Origin: Thermomonas sp.
Lineage (GTDB): Bacteria; Pseudomonadota; Gammaproteobacteria; Xanthomonadales; Xanthomonadaceae
Direction of reading: 5' to 3'
Length of the DNA stretch: 34,602 nt
Assembly (NCBI GenBank): GCA_020692565.1
Contig: JAIMKJ010000006.1
Span: forward strand, 118,204 to 152,805
Under the pieces are notes generated by a model, which was not told the DNA's origin, did not search any database, and saw only the letters and a program-made list of their open reading frames with translations. Positions 1 to 8,400 of this stretch are shown piece after piece (the first letter of the stretch is position 1; every line of letters begins with the position of its first letter). Made by a program: the position numbers and the translations under genes.

Positions 1-17
1 ACATCATCGCGCCGCGA

Positions 18-791
18 TCAACAATCCGGCGCGACCCGGCCGTCGGACCCGGTGTACGTGTAGGCATCCGGAATGTATCGGCCACTGCCGATGCGGTTCC
101 AGAGCGTGCTGGTGCCGTAGGTGCCGGTGATCGACTGCCCGCGGACCTGGCAGTAAATGGTCACCGCGGCGCCGTTCGCCAGCGAGCCCACGATGGAATT
201 ATTGGTGCTGGGGCCGGAACGCACATTCAGATTGATGCCGCTGGTGCGGACCGTGCCGCTGGCGGCCCCGCCGCCGCCCGAGCAGTTGCGGCTGGTATAG
301 CTGCGCTTGGCGTAGTACGGGATGGCACTGCCATTCCAGACGATCTTGCGCACCGAGCCGCTGTAGCGCTGTTCGTAATGCAGGTGCACGCCGATGTTCG
401 CCGTGGCGCTGGTGTTGCCCACGGTGCCGATGCGCTGGCCCTTGCTGACCGAGGCGCCGCGCGACACGGCGCGCGACTGGAGGTGCGCGTACAGCGTCTG
501 CCAACCGCCGCCGTGGTCGATGATGATGTAGTTGCCGTAACCGCTGGTGGTGGAATACGCCGATGTGGTGACCGTGCCGCCCGCCGAGGCCACGACGATA
601 TCGCCGAGGTCGTCGGGCCGGTTGAGATCGACGGCGTACAGCGGGTTATGCCCGCTCCAGGTGGAACCGGTCCAGACCTGGTTGCACGGAAACGGCATCT
701 GGAAATCGGGCGCGGCCTGCGCCGAATGGGCAGCCGCCGCGAACAGGAAGAACACAGCGCAGCCAAACGTCGTTCTGGAACGGATACTCAT
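18..791 (-). CDS. Secreted M23 family metallopeptidase with C-terminal SH3-like domain
   Basis: This 257-aa protein probably cuts peptidoglycan peptide cross-links outside the cytoplasm. A signal peptide covers about residues 1-26 (hydrophobic stretch ending AHSAQA). The M23 (LytM) domain follows, with the expected zinc and catalytic residues: H48 and D55 in the HNPLYAVD segment, H103 in YAHLQ, and the HxH pair H136/H138 in GVHLHYE. After a Gly/Ser linker (about 170-180) comes a bacterial SH3-like region with the typical LNVRSGPS motif at 188-195, likely for cell-wall binding. The start is supported by a GGAGG ribosome-binding site (799-803) seven bases upstream of the ATG. A 6-bp stem (815-820/827-832) lies in the 5' leader. 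Lysobacter-type predators secrete many such lytic enzymes. The family is certain; the exact bond cleaved is not. Confidence 0.92.
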   Translation of the reverse strand: MSIRSRTTFGCAVFFLFAAAAHSAQAAPDFQMPFPCNQVWTGSTWSGHNPLYAVDLNRPDDLGDIVVASAGGTVTTSAYSTTSGYGNYIIIDHGGGWQTLYAHLQSRAVSRGASVSKGQRIGTVGNTSATANIGVHLHYEQRYSGSVRKIVWNGSAIPYYAKRSYTSRNCSGGGGAASGTVRTSGINLNVRSGPSTNNSIVGSLANGAAVTIYCQVRGQSITGTYGTSTLWNRIGSGRYIPDAYTYTGSDGRVAPDC

Positions 792-1250
792 GCGATCGCC
801 TCCATTGCGTTATCGGTCCGCGGATACGGACCTGTCGTGTCGTGTCCATGACGCACCGGTCGGCAAGGGCCTGCGATGCGCATTCGCATCGTTGCGCATC
901 CGTCGGAGCCTGCGAAAAACGGTGACGCACGGTCCGCATTGGCGCGACCGCAGATGCGATGGGTTGTGCGGTTACCGGAATCCCCTCGAGCCGCATACCG
1001 ACGTCGGCAGGCATGATCGTTCGACACGACGACCGCCGTTATGCCGGTATCGGGCGGAATAGTCAATCGGAGGAAAATCGGAGGAAGGCCGGTGTCATTG
1101 CGCACGTTTCCTGCGACGCATCGCGACTCCGGCCGATGGGGCGGCATCCACTCATCGGGCCGGGACATCCTTCGCAACGACGGCGCATGACGCTTCGTTG
1201 ATGCATGCTGCGATGCCGCATGCGCTTGCGGCCTTGTCGTCCTTGGCCCG
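792..1250. other. Intergenic stretch without a convincing gene
   Basis: About 460 bp separate the 5' end of the M23 gene from the 3' end of the DUF1993 gene, both on the minus strand. Short open frames exist but lack a plausible start context and are Arg/Ser-rich in the way random high-GC frames are. The only structures seen are the stem at 815-832 in the M23 leader and an 11-bp direct repeat (ATCGGAGGAAA, then ATCGGAGGAAG) near 1065-1086. No promoter was firmly recognised. Confidence 0.5.
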
Positions 1251-1760
1251 TCAGTACGCGCCCATGAAGTCCTTCTTGCCGATCTCCACGCCGTTGTGGC
1301 GCAGCAGGTCGTACGCCGTGGTGACATGAAAAAAGAACTGCGGCAGCCCGTACGACAGCAGATAGGCCTGGCCGCCGATGCTGCGTTGCTTCGGCGTGCC
1401 GGGGCGCAACACGATCTCGCGCGCCTCGCTGTCTTCGAATCGCGCCGCGTCCAGTCCACCGATGAAGGCCAATGTCTCAGCGATCCGCTGCTGCAGGTCG
1501 GCGAACGTCTGGTCGCCGACCTCGTAGGCCGGCACATCCGCGCCCGCAAGCCGCGCCGACACGCTGGTGGCGAAATCGCAGGCGATCTGCACCTGCCGCG
1601 CCAACGGGAACATGTCGGGGAACAATCGCGATTGCAGCAGCGCCGCGGGTTCGATCTTGCGCTCGGCAGCGTGGGTTTCGGCCTTGGCCAGGACGCCGGA
1701 AAGCGCGGTGAGCATCTGCTGGAACACGGGAACGGACGCGGCGTGCATCGAGAGGGACAT
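1251..1760 (-). CDS. DUF1993 family protein
   Basis: This 169-aa protein has the family's usual opening (MSLSMHAASVPVFQQML) and conserved features such as a Phe-Pro-Asp segment (LFPDMFPLARQVQ), a GADVPAYEVGDQTF-like central region and a C-terminal SYGLPQFFFHVTTAYDLLRHNGVEIGKKDF-like end. DUF1993 proteins are related in shape to DinB/YfiT four-helix bundles; no function is established. The ATG at 1760 was chosen over an upstream TTG because it matches the family's N terminus. The coding start lies only 14 bp from the edge of the adjacent RAYT element, so the native promoter has probably been displaced or is supplied by the element. Confidence 0.85.
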   Translation of the reverse strand: MSLSMHAASVPVFQQMLTALSGVLAKAETHAAERKIEPAALLQSRLFPDMFPLARQVQIACDFATSVSARLAGADVPAYEVGDQTFADLQQRIAETLAFIGGLDAARFEDSEAREIVLRPGTPKQRSIGGQAYLLSYGLPQFFFHVTTAYDLLRHNGVEIGKKDFMGAY

Positions 1761-1774
1761 GAGGGATTCCAAAT

Positions 1775-1793
1775 GGGGTCAGGTTCATTTCCC
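1775..1793 (+). repeat. Left terminal inverted repeat of RAYT element
   Basis: GGGGTCAGGTTCATTTCCC, a perfect 19-bp reverse complement of 2556-2574. It lies 14 bp upstream of the DUF1993 start codon. Confidence 0.85.
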
Positions 1794-1871
1794 TACATCA
1801 TATCGCGGGGATCCCCGATCGACCGCAGGCGCCGTATCGATCACCCTCATGCTCCGCATCGAGGAACCGAC

Positions 1872-2564
1872 ATGGCCCGCCTGCCCCGCCTGGATCTGCC
1901 CGGAATTCCACAACATGTCGTCCAACGCGGCAACGACCGGCAAGCTTGTTTTGCAGACGCCGCCGATTATCTTCGCTACCGACAGGAACTGGGCGAAGCT
2001 GCGCTTCGCCACGACTGCGCTCTGCACGCTTATGTATTGATGACCAATCATGTGCATCTGCTGGCGACGCCGCGCGAACCAGGTGGGGTCTCACGGATGA
2101 TGCAGGCCATTGGGCGCCGGTATGTCGGCGCCTTCAACGCCCGCTACAGACGTACCGGCACGCTCTGGGAGGGGCGGTTCAAGTCGGCCCTGGTGGATAG
2201 CGAACACTACGTCCTTGCCTGCTATCGATACATCGAGCTCAATCCCGTTCGCGCGGGCATCGTGACGTCCCCTCGGGAGTACCGGTGGTCCAGCCATGCC
2301 CGCAACGCGCACGGCACGCACGAGCCCCGCATCACTCCGCACGCTGCCTACCTCTCGCTGGGAGCGGATGACATCATGCGGCTGGAAGCATATCGCCGAC
2401 TGTTCGCCAGCGTGGACGCAGACGGCATTGATGCGTTACGCCTGCATACGCAGCAGCAGAAACCTTGGGGCAGCGAGCGATTCCGTCGGCAAATCGAAAC
2501 GCTGGCTCAGCGCTCCGTGGACGTCAGACCACGCGGCCGGCCGAGATCGAATGAGGGGAAATGA
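1872..2564 (+). CDS. REP-associated tyrosine transposase (RAYT, Y1_Tnp/IS200-like)
   Basis: This 230-aa protein belongs to the Y1/HUH single-strand transposases. It opens with the usual MARLPRLDLPGIPQHVVQRG and has the HUH metal motif in LMTNHVHLLATP (about residues 59-70). It then has the RRYVGAFNARYRRTGTLWEG region, which holds the candidate catalytic tyrosine, followed by YRYIELNPVRAGIV. All are hallmarks of RAYTs. The family is thought to cut and join single-stranded REP palindromes. The start ATG at 1872 matches the family N terminus; the open frame continues upstream but without similarity. The gene appears intact, with no frameshift. It sits alone between terminal inverted repeats. Whether it mobilises the GTAG-type repeats elsewhere in this window is unknown. 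Confidence 0.9.
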   Translation: MARLPRLDLPGIPQHVVQRGNDRQACFADAADYLRYRQELGEAALRHDCALHAYVLMTNHVHLLATPREPGGVSRMMQAIGRRYVGAFNARYRRTGTLWEGRFKSALVDSEHYVLACYRYIELNPVRAGIVTSPREYRWSSHARNAHGTHEPRITPHAAYLSLGADDIMRLEAYRRLFASVDADGIDALRLHTQQQKPWGSERFRRQIETLAQRSVDVRPRGRPRSNEGK

Positions 2565-2574
2565 ACCTGACCCC
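2556..2574 (-). repeat. Right terminal inverted repeat of RAYT element
   Basis: Exact reverse complement of 1775-1793. The TGA stop of the transposase gene (2562-2564) falls inside it. Confidence 0.85.
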
Positions 2575-2595
2575 TTTCCCCCCCTTTTCCGGGGC

Positions 2596-2631
2596 TTGAC
2601 ATTCCGAAAGTGTATTGTTGTAGTAATACAC
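2596..2631 (+). promoter_or_regulatory. Promoter and operator of the GntR-ABC operon
   Basis: A perfect -35 box TTGACA (2596-2601) is followed after 17 bp by TGTAGT (2619-2624), a 4/6 match to the -10 consensus. A perfect inverted repeat, GTGTATT-N8-AATACAC, spans 2610-2631, covering the -10 and ending next to the start codon. YtrA-type GntR proteins bind such palindromes and repress their own operons. Transcription should begin close to 2631, essentially at the ATG, and no Shine-Dalgarno sequence is present, so the mRNA is probably leaderless. Confidence 0.75.
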
Positions 2632-3021
2632 ATGGACGGAGTCGACTTCCACATTCAGCCCAGCGCCCCCGAGCCGATCTATCGCCAGATCGTCGAGCAG
2701 GTGCGCCGGCTGGTGGCCGGCGGCCAGCTGGCGCCCGGCGCCGTGCTGCCGTCCGTGCGCGATGTCGCGGCGACCCATGCGATCAACCCGATGACTGTGT
2801 CCAAGGCCTACAGCCTGCTGGAGACCGAAGGCGTGCTCGAACGGTTGCGCGGCAAGGGCATGGCTGTGGCTGCAGGCCCGGCCGCGGCCGCGGAAGACGC
2901 GCGCTGGGCTCTGATCGCCCCCGCGCTGGAGGCGGTCGTGCGCCAGGCGCGCGAACTCGAACTTGCACCGGGCGAGGTCATCGCCCGGCTCATGCGGACC
3001 ATGGAGGAGACACCCGAATGA
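2632..3021 (+). CDS. GntR family regulator, YtrA subfamily
   Basis: This 129-aa protein has a winged-helix GntR DNA-binding domain at about residues 10-75. Its conserved pieces include PIYRQIVEQVRRLVAGGQLAPGAVLPSVRDVA (in part), NPMTVSKAYSLLETEG and a RGKGMAV wing. A short C-terminal helix pair (about 85-129) follows instead of a large effector domain, and that length and architecture define the YtrA subgroup, which usually controls a linked ABC transporter. Its 3' end overlaps the ATPase gene by 4 nt (ATGA), and a perfect palindrome over its own promoter suggests autorepression. The inducing signal is unknown; cell-envelope stress is typical for the family. Confidence 0.92.
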   Translation: MDGVDFHIQPSAPEPIYRQIVEQVRRLVAGGQLAPGAVLPSVRDVAATHAINPMTVSKAYSLLETEGVLERLRGKGMAVAAGPAAAAEDARWALIAPALEAVVRQARELELAPGEVIARLMRTMEETPE

Positions 3022-3944
3022 AACGCGCTGACGCCGAACAGGCCATCCACGGACGGACCATCGCCATCGCAGACACCCAGGCGCCCGTGACCATCACCGC
3101 ACTCGCCAAACGCTACGGAAGACGCGACGTGTTTCGGGACGTGTCGTTGTGCCTCGAACCGGGTCAGGTCCTCGGCCTGCTCGGTCGCAATGGCGCCGGC
3201 AAGAGCACGCTGATCCGGTGCATGCTCGGGCTCGAAGCGCCGGATGCGGGCACCTGCAGTCTATTCGGCGCGCCGGCGCAGCGGCTTCCGGACCGCGTCA
3301 AGATGCGCGTCGCCTACGTACCGCAGCGCACCGAGGCATTCCTCTGGCTGGATGTCACCGAGTTCTTCACATTGATGTCCCGGTTCTACCCGCGCTGGGA
3401 CAATCACTACATCCAGACCGCCCTGGCGGAGCAGGGTTTCAATCCATACGACAGATTGCGCAATCTCTCGCCCGGACAGCGCCAACAGCTGTTAATCATC
3501 CGTGCTCTGGCCGCGAAACCGGATCTGCTGGTGCTGGATGAACCGGCGGCTTCGCTCGATCCTGTGGCCAGGCGGGCGCTCATGCGCGAGGTCGTTTCAC
3601 GTGCGGGAGAACAGGAGTGTGCAGTCCTGTTGTCTACCCATATCGTCTCGGACCTGGAACGGGTCGCGTCGCATGTCGCATTGCTGAATGCGGGAGGCCT
3701 ACTGCTACACGACGAGATCGACGTTATCAAGGAGGAATGCGCGCGTGCGCATCTTCCTGTCGGGATCGCGGCCAGCGACCTGGAGGATATTCCCGGGCTG
3801 ATCGCCAAACGACGAACGACGAACGGCTGGACGGTCGTCTTCAGACGCGGATCGAGGGACGCGTGGCCCGAGGCTCTGCATGCACAGGCCGGAAACGGGG
3901 AAGCGTTGGGTCTGGAGGATTTGTTTATCGAGGTGACAGCATGA
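3018..3944 (+). CDS. ABC transporter ATP-binding protein
   Basis: This 308-aa ABC ATPase powers the permease encoded just downstream. Visible motifs are Walker A GRNGAGKST (56-64), the Q-loop glutamine near 103 (YVPQRT), a signature region NLSPGQRQQ (149-157), Walker B LLVLDEP (170-176) and an H-loop histidine at 208 (STHIV). A C-terminal extension of about 80 residues resembles those of YtrB/CcmA-like exporters. The first ~22 residues before the ABC domain are unusual, possibly a shifted start, but the ATGA overlap with gntR favours the ATG at 3018. The gene also overlaps the permease by 4 nt, so the three are translationally coupled. The substrate is not predictable; YtrA-linked systems are often connected to cell-wall antibiotics. 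Confidence 0.93.
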   Translation: MKRADAEQAIHGRTIAIADTQAPVTITALAKRYGRRDVFRDVSLCLEPGQVLGLLGRNGAGKSTLIRCMLGLEAPDAGTCSLFGAPAQRLPDRVKMRVAYVPQRTEAFLWLDVTEFFTLMSRFYPRWDNHYIQTALAEQGFNPYDRLRNLSPGQRQQLLIIRALAAKPDLLVLDEPAASLDPVARRALMREVVSRAGEQECAVLLSTHIVSDLERVASHVALLNAGGLLLHDEIDVIKEECARAHLPVGIAASDLEDIPGLIAKRRTTNGWTVVFRRGSRDAWPEALHAQAGNGEALGLEDLFIEVTA

Positions 3945-4972
3945 CCGCCATCGGGACCCAGCTGAAGGGTGGAGCGGGCTTCCTCTCGGGCATGCGTGTA
4001 CTGCTGTTGCCCCGGCACAGCATCGTGACCGCAATCTTCTTGCTGTTGATGTATCTGTATGCCAAGGAAGCAAAGCAATCGTGGAGCATCATCGTTTTCA
4101 TCCTGTGGTGGTGGTGGCTTCGCGACCTGGCGAGGTTGCATTGCGACGGACAGGCTGCATTCCTTCCAGGCCTGGGCCGAGAAGTGGGATACGCGTGGTC
4201 GCTTGCGATCATCACTGTCATCGCCTGCCTGGTACTCGACGCGTGGTCGCCTGAAGGAATCCACTGGCACGACTTCAATCAGACGGCATTCTGGCTTGGA
4301 GTGTTCACGGTGGTTCTACTCTGTACCCCGCGCGCAGTGGCGGCAACCATTTGCGTGCTCTTCTTCGCTTTGATCGGTGCGATGTTCCTGCGCCGGGAGA
4401 TGGACATCGACCTGAGGGCGTGGATACCTGGCGGCGATGCCGGTGTTCCGGGCACCGTGTGGCTTTTGCTCACATTGGCTCTGATGACGCTGGCCTGGAT
4501 GCTGTGGAGACGAATGCTCGCTCTGCGTTGGGAGAGTGGCATGTCGGGTGCATATCCGCTGATCCTGATCCTGTTCCCCTCGAGCAGTGTCGACGAGGAA
4601 ACCACGCGCGAAGCCAACTGGTATGCACGATTGCACGCCTTACGCTTCGGAGCGCGGGTTAAAGCGAGACACGCGCTGCGTGCCGTCTACACCCTGGGCC
4701 TGTTGGCATTCTGGATGGCGGACCCAAGCCGCAATGCACAGATTTTATTCGCCCTGGCCTTACTGCCGGACTTTGTCCTCAAGGCAATTTCGCTGATGAG
4801 GCTGAAGCAGGTATTGCCCGATGATGGGCCCACATCCGAGCTGCTGGCGACGCTGCCCGCTTCAGCGTCGCCCAGTGATTGGCGGAAGCTTGCATTGAAA
4901 ACAGACTCCTTCTCCATGGTATTGACCATGGTGTTTTTCGCGATAGTCGCCGTGTCCTGGCTGAGGTCCTAG
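3941..4972 (+). CDS. ABC transporter permease (membrane subunit)
   Basis: This 343-aa integral membrane protein has about eight hydrophobic segments, near residues 28-41, 48-60, 84-100, 115-130, 132-150, 171-189, 250-285 and 321-341. The second contains a run of four tryptophans. No motif identifies the substrate. It is called the permease because it starts inside the stop codon of the ATPase gene (ATGA overlap) and no other transmembrane partner is nearby. The loop at about 190-245 is hydrophilic and probably contacts the ATPase. Codon use is slightly less GC-biased than in neighbouring genes, as often seen for membrane proteins. A hairpin terminator follows at 5040. Confidence 0.82.
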   Translation: MTAIGTQLKGGAGFLSGMRVLLLPRHSIVTAIFLLLMYLYAKEAKQSWSIIVFILWWWWLRDLARLHCDGQAAFLPGLGREVGYAWSLAIITVIACLVLDAWSPEGIHWHDFNQTAFWLGVFTVVLLCTPRAVAATICVLFFALIGAMFLRREMDIDLRAWIPGGDAGVPGTVWLLLTLALMTLAWMLWRRMLALRWESGMSGAYPLILILFPSSSVDEETTREANWYARLHALRFGARVKARHALRAVYTLGLLAFWMADPSRNAQILFALALLPDFVLKAISLMRLKQVLPDDGPTSELLATLPASASPSDWRKLALKTDSFSMVLTMVFFAIVAVSWLRS

Positions 4973-5035
4973 ATCCTGGACCTGCTGCAGTCGTAACTCC
5001 TTACTTTTCTTGCCGGAGCTTACCGCTCGCGCCAC

Positions 5036-5064
5036 AAAAAACGCCCGGCGACGTGCCGGGCGTT
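5036..5064 (-). terminator. Rho-independent terminator, strongest for the minus strand
   Basis: A 10-bp perfect stem (5040-5049 with 5055-5064; core AACGCCCGGC) and a 5-nt loop are followed on the minus strand by a T run (A run at 5036-5041 on plus). It lies 23 nt beyond the stop of the minus-strand gene at 5087. On the plus strand it may also stop the ABC operon, though the T-tract there is poor. Confidence 0.85.
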
Positions 5065-5086
5065 CTGTTATGCATCGCGCTGCGAA

Positions 5087-5383
5087 TCACAAGCTCGTAG
5101 CACCATCAGACCGCTCGATCAATGACCTAGCCTGCAACGCCACCATCAATTGGCCAAAGGATGGCCTCTCCGCTACAACCGATACACCCACCCCACCCGC
5201 GGCGGCTCGGGCGCTGGCCTTCGGACACAGCGCCTCGACGGTTTCCATGAGACCGATCCAGTCGGCGACGGGATCGGAACTTCTAGGCAAGGTGTTCTGC
5301 AAGCCGCCGTCGGCACATAGAAGAACAGTTCCTTTTTCCTCCTCATCAGGCAGCGTCATCGTTTCGCACCGTCGGTCGTTCAT
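5087..5383 (-). CDS. Small hypothetical protein
   Basis: This 98-aa predicted protein starts MNDRRCETMTLPDEEEKG and has a cysteine/glycine segment (TVLLCADGGLQNTLP) and no membrane helix. No known domain was recognised. It is kept because a well-formed terminator with a T-tract lies 23 nt after its stop codon, suggesting a transcript ends here, and because the sequence seems familiar from Xanthomonadales hypothetical proteins (a memory, not a search). Codon bias is weaker than in its neighbours. No clear ribosome-binding site precedes the ATG, and a TTG upstream at 5407 is an alternative. It lies downstream of icmF, separated by a 24-bp palindrome. Confidence 0.5.
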   Translation of the reverse strand: MNDRRCETMTLPDEEEKGTVLLCADGGLQNTLPRSSDPVADWIGLMETVEALCPKASARAAAGGVGVSVVAERPSFGQLMVALQARSLIERSDGATSL

Positions 5384-5407
5384 CGCTGCACATGCCCCAC
5401 ACCCCAA

Positions 5408-5431
5408 CCCTCCCCCGCGCGCGGGGGAGGG
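5408..5431. repeat. Perfect 24-bp GC palindrome after icmF
   Basis: CCCTCCCCCGCG followed directly by its reverse complement. It sits 8 bp beyond the icmF stop codon and before the small hypothetical gene. Such CCCTCCCCCG palindromes are common intergenic elements in Xanthomonadales (from memory). It could slow transcription or protect the 3' end of the icmF mRNA. Confidence 0.7.
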
Positions 5432-5439
5432 AGCAGACG

Positions 5440-8400
5440 CTACATATTCCGCCGATACTCCCCGCCCACGTCGTACAGCGCATGGCTGATCTGACCGAGG
5501 GAATGAGTTTTGACGGCTTCCATCAACGCGGTGAAGACGTTCTGGCGGTCGCGGGCGGTTTTCTGGAGGTAGGCGAGGCCGGGGCCGTCGCCAGAGCTCG
5601 CGGCTGAAGCCGCTCCTACAGAGAGCGGGTTCCGGAGGCGCTGATAATTCGCGACGTTGTCGATCTGCTGCCCCTTCTCCCCCTCGGTCGAACGAATGAG
5701 TTCGATCTCGGTGACGATATCGCCGCCGTGGTCCTTGGGCAGGAAGGTGTTGACGCCGATCAGCGGCAGGCTGCCGTCGTGCTTCTTGTGTTCGTAGGTC
5801 ATCGACTCTTCTTGGATCTTGCCGCGCTGGTACATGGTGTCCATGGCGCCGAGCACGCCGCCGCGCTCGCTGATGGCTTCGAATTCCTTGTAGACAGCTT
5901 CTTCGACGATGTCGGTGAGCTTGTCGACGATGAAGCTACCCTGCCAGGGGTTCTCGCAGAAGTTGAGGCCGAGCTCCTTGTTGATGATCATCTGGATCGC
6001 GACCGCGCGGCGCACCGATTCCTCGGTGGGCGTGGTGATGGCTTCGTCGTACGCGTTGGTGTGCAGGCTGTTGCAGTTGTCGAACAGCGCATACAACGCC
6101 TGCAGCGTGGTGCGGATGTCGTTGAACTGGATTTCCTGCGCGTGCAGCGAACGACCGGAGGTCTGGATGTGGTACTTCATCATCTGGCTGCGGGCGCTGG
6201 CGCCGTAGCGTTCGCGCATCGCACGCGCCCAGATGCGGCGGGCGACGCGGCCGATGACGGTGTATTCCGGGTCCATGCCGTTGCTGAAGAAGAACGACAG
6301 GTTGGGCGCGAAGTCGTCGATCTTCATGCCGCGGGCGAGGTAGTACTCGACGATGGTGAAACCGTTGCTCAGGGTGAAGGCGAGCTGCGAGATCGGGTTC
6401 GCGCCGGCTTCGGCGATGTGATAGCCGCTGATCGACACCGAGTAAAAGTTGCGGACGTTCTTGTCGACGAAATACTGTTGGATGTCGCCCATCATCCGCA
6501 TCGCGAATTCGGTGCTGAAGATGCAGGTGTTCTGCGCCTGGTCTTCCTTGAGGATGTCGGCCTGCACGGTGCCGCGCACGCTGGCGAGGGTCTGCGCCTT
6601 GATCTTGGCGTAGGTCTCGGCATCGACCACCTGGTCGCCGGTCACGCCCAGCAGGCCCAGGCCCAGGCCGTCGTTGGTCTCGGGCAGTTCGCCGCTGTAA
6701 TCCGGACGCACGCGGCCCTCGAACAGCTTCTCGATGACCGCGTGCGCGGCGTCCCAGCGCGCCTGGTCGGCGCGCAGGTATTTCTCGACCTGCTGGTCGA
6801 TGGCGGTGTTCATGAACATCGCGAGGATGATCGGCGCCGGGCCGTTGATGGTCATCGACACCGAGGTGCTGGGCGCGCACAGGTCGAAGCCGGAATACAG
6901 CTTCTTCATGTCGTCCAAGGTGGCGATGTTGACGCCGGAGTTGCCGATCTTGCCGTAGATGTCGGGGCGGATCGCCGGGTCTTCGCCGTACAGGGTCACG
7001 CTGTCGAAGGCGGTGGACAGGCGCGCGGCCGGCTGGCCGACGCTGAGGTAGTGGAAACGGCGGTTGGTGCGCTCCGGCGTGCCCTCACCCGCGAACATGC
7101 GGATGGGGTCTTCGCCGGTGCGGCGGTAGGGGTACACGCCGCCGGTGTACGGGTAATAGCCGGGCAGGTTTTCCTTCTGCAGGAACACCAGCAACTCGCC
7201 CCAGCTCTTGTAGGTGGGCGCGGCGATCTTCGGGATCTTCTGGTACGACAGCGATTCGCGGTAGTTCTCGACCTTGATGGTCTTGTCGCGGACCTGGTAT
7301 TCAGTGACGTCGTCGACGATGGATTTCAGCCGCAACGGCCATTCGCGCAGCAGTTTCAGGGCTTCGGACGAGAGCGATTGGACGGCGTCGTTGTAGCGTT
7401 GGCGGAGGGTGAGCAGCGTGCGGTCGACTGCAGGAGCAGCTGTTGCAGGAGCGGCTGTTGTAGGAGCGGCTTCAGCCGCGAGCTTCTGCTCTGCCGTGGT
7501 ATTCGAGGAAGGGCTCGGGGCTGAAGCCCCTCCTACAAGGGCATCGACGCCGTAGAGATCGAGCGACTTCGGTAGAGATTCATCGCCCAAGTCATGCAGC
7601 GACTGCCAGTACGACTGCGCGCGATCCGCGATCTCGGCTTGGGTTTCGATCTGGCGATTGATGCCGCGTCCTTGCTCGGCGATTTCGGCGAGGTAGCGCA
7701 CGCGGCTGCCGGGGATCAGCACGGTGGCGCGCGGTTCCTTGAGCGAGGTGTCGATGTTCGGCTGGAAATCGCAGCGTTTCGCAGGCGCGGCGGTAGGGGC
7801 GGCTGTAGGAGCGGCTTCAGCCGCGAGCTTCTGCTCTGCGGTGATATTCGAAGAAGAGCTCGGGGCTGAAGCCCCTCCTACAACCCCTCCTACGGCACCT
7901 GCTACGGCCCCTCCTACAAAACCGCCTGCGGCACCGACGCCGAGCTTCTCGCGCATCAACCGGCACAGGTTCACGAACATCCAGCTGATGCCGGGGTCGT
8001 TGAACTGCGAGGCGATGGTCGGATACACCGGCACATCCTCGTCGGGGGTCTGGAACGCGACGCGGTTGCGCTTCCACTGCTTGCGGATGTCGCGCAGCGC
8101 GTCTTCGGCGCCGCGCTTGTCGAACTTGTTCAGCACCACCAGCTCCGCGTAATCGAGCATGTCGATCTTTTCGAGCTGACTGGGCGCGCCGAAGTCGCTG
8201 GTCATCACGTACATAGGGAAATCGACGAGGTCGACGATCTCCGAGTCGCTTTGGCCGATGCCGGCGGTTTCGACGATGACCAGATCGTAGCCGAGCGACT
8301 TCAGGAAACCGATGCAGTCCTTCAGCACCACATTGGTGGCCGCGTGCTGGCGGCGGGTCGCCATCGAACGCATGAACACGCGTTTGCTGCGCAGCGAGTT

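Larger units (their letters stand above)
1775..2574 (+). mobile_element. RAYT element bounded by 19-bp perfect inverted repeats
   Basis: An 800-bp unit begins with GGGGTCAGGTTCATTTCCC (1775-1793) and ends with its exact reverse complement (2556-2574). It contains one transposase gene. The transposase stop codon (2562-2564) lies inside the right repeat. No target-site duplication was evident. The left edge abuts the DUF1993 gene start and the right edge lies 21 bp from the -35 box of the GntR operon. RAYT proteins act on short palindromic DNA, and similar GGGGTCAG-headed ends are familiar around such genes in Xanthomonadales (from memory). Confidence 0.75.

Noticed and set aside
959..1201. An 80-codon plus-strand frame in the first intergenic gap.
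   Set aside because: No ribosome-binding site, Arg/Ser-rich random composition and no neighbour coupling.
1296..1871. Upstream extension of the transposase frame.
   Set aside because: It crosses the element's left inverted repeat and lies opposite the DUF1993 gene; the RAYT family starts at 1872.
5728..7524. A long open frame (about 600 codons) on the plus strand opposite icmF.
   Set aside because: It is the antisense shadow of icmF; its sequence is rich in Val/His/Gly/Arg repeats with no domain, as expected for the reverse of a GC-rich gene.
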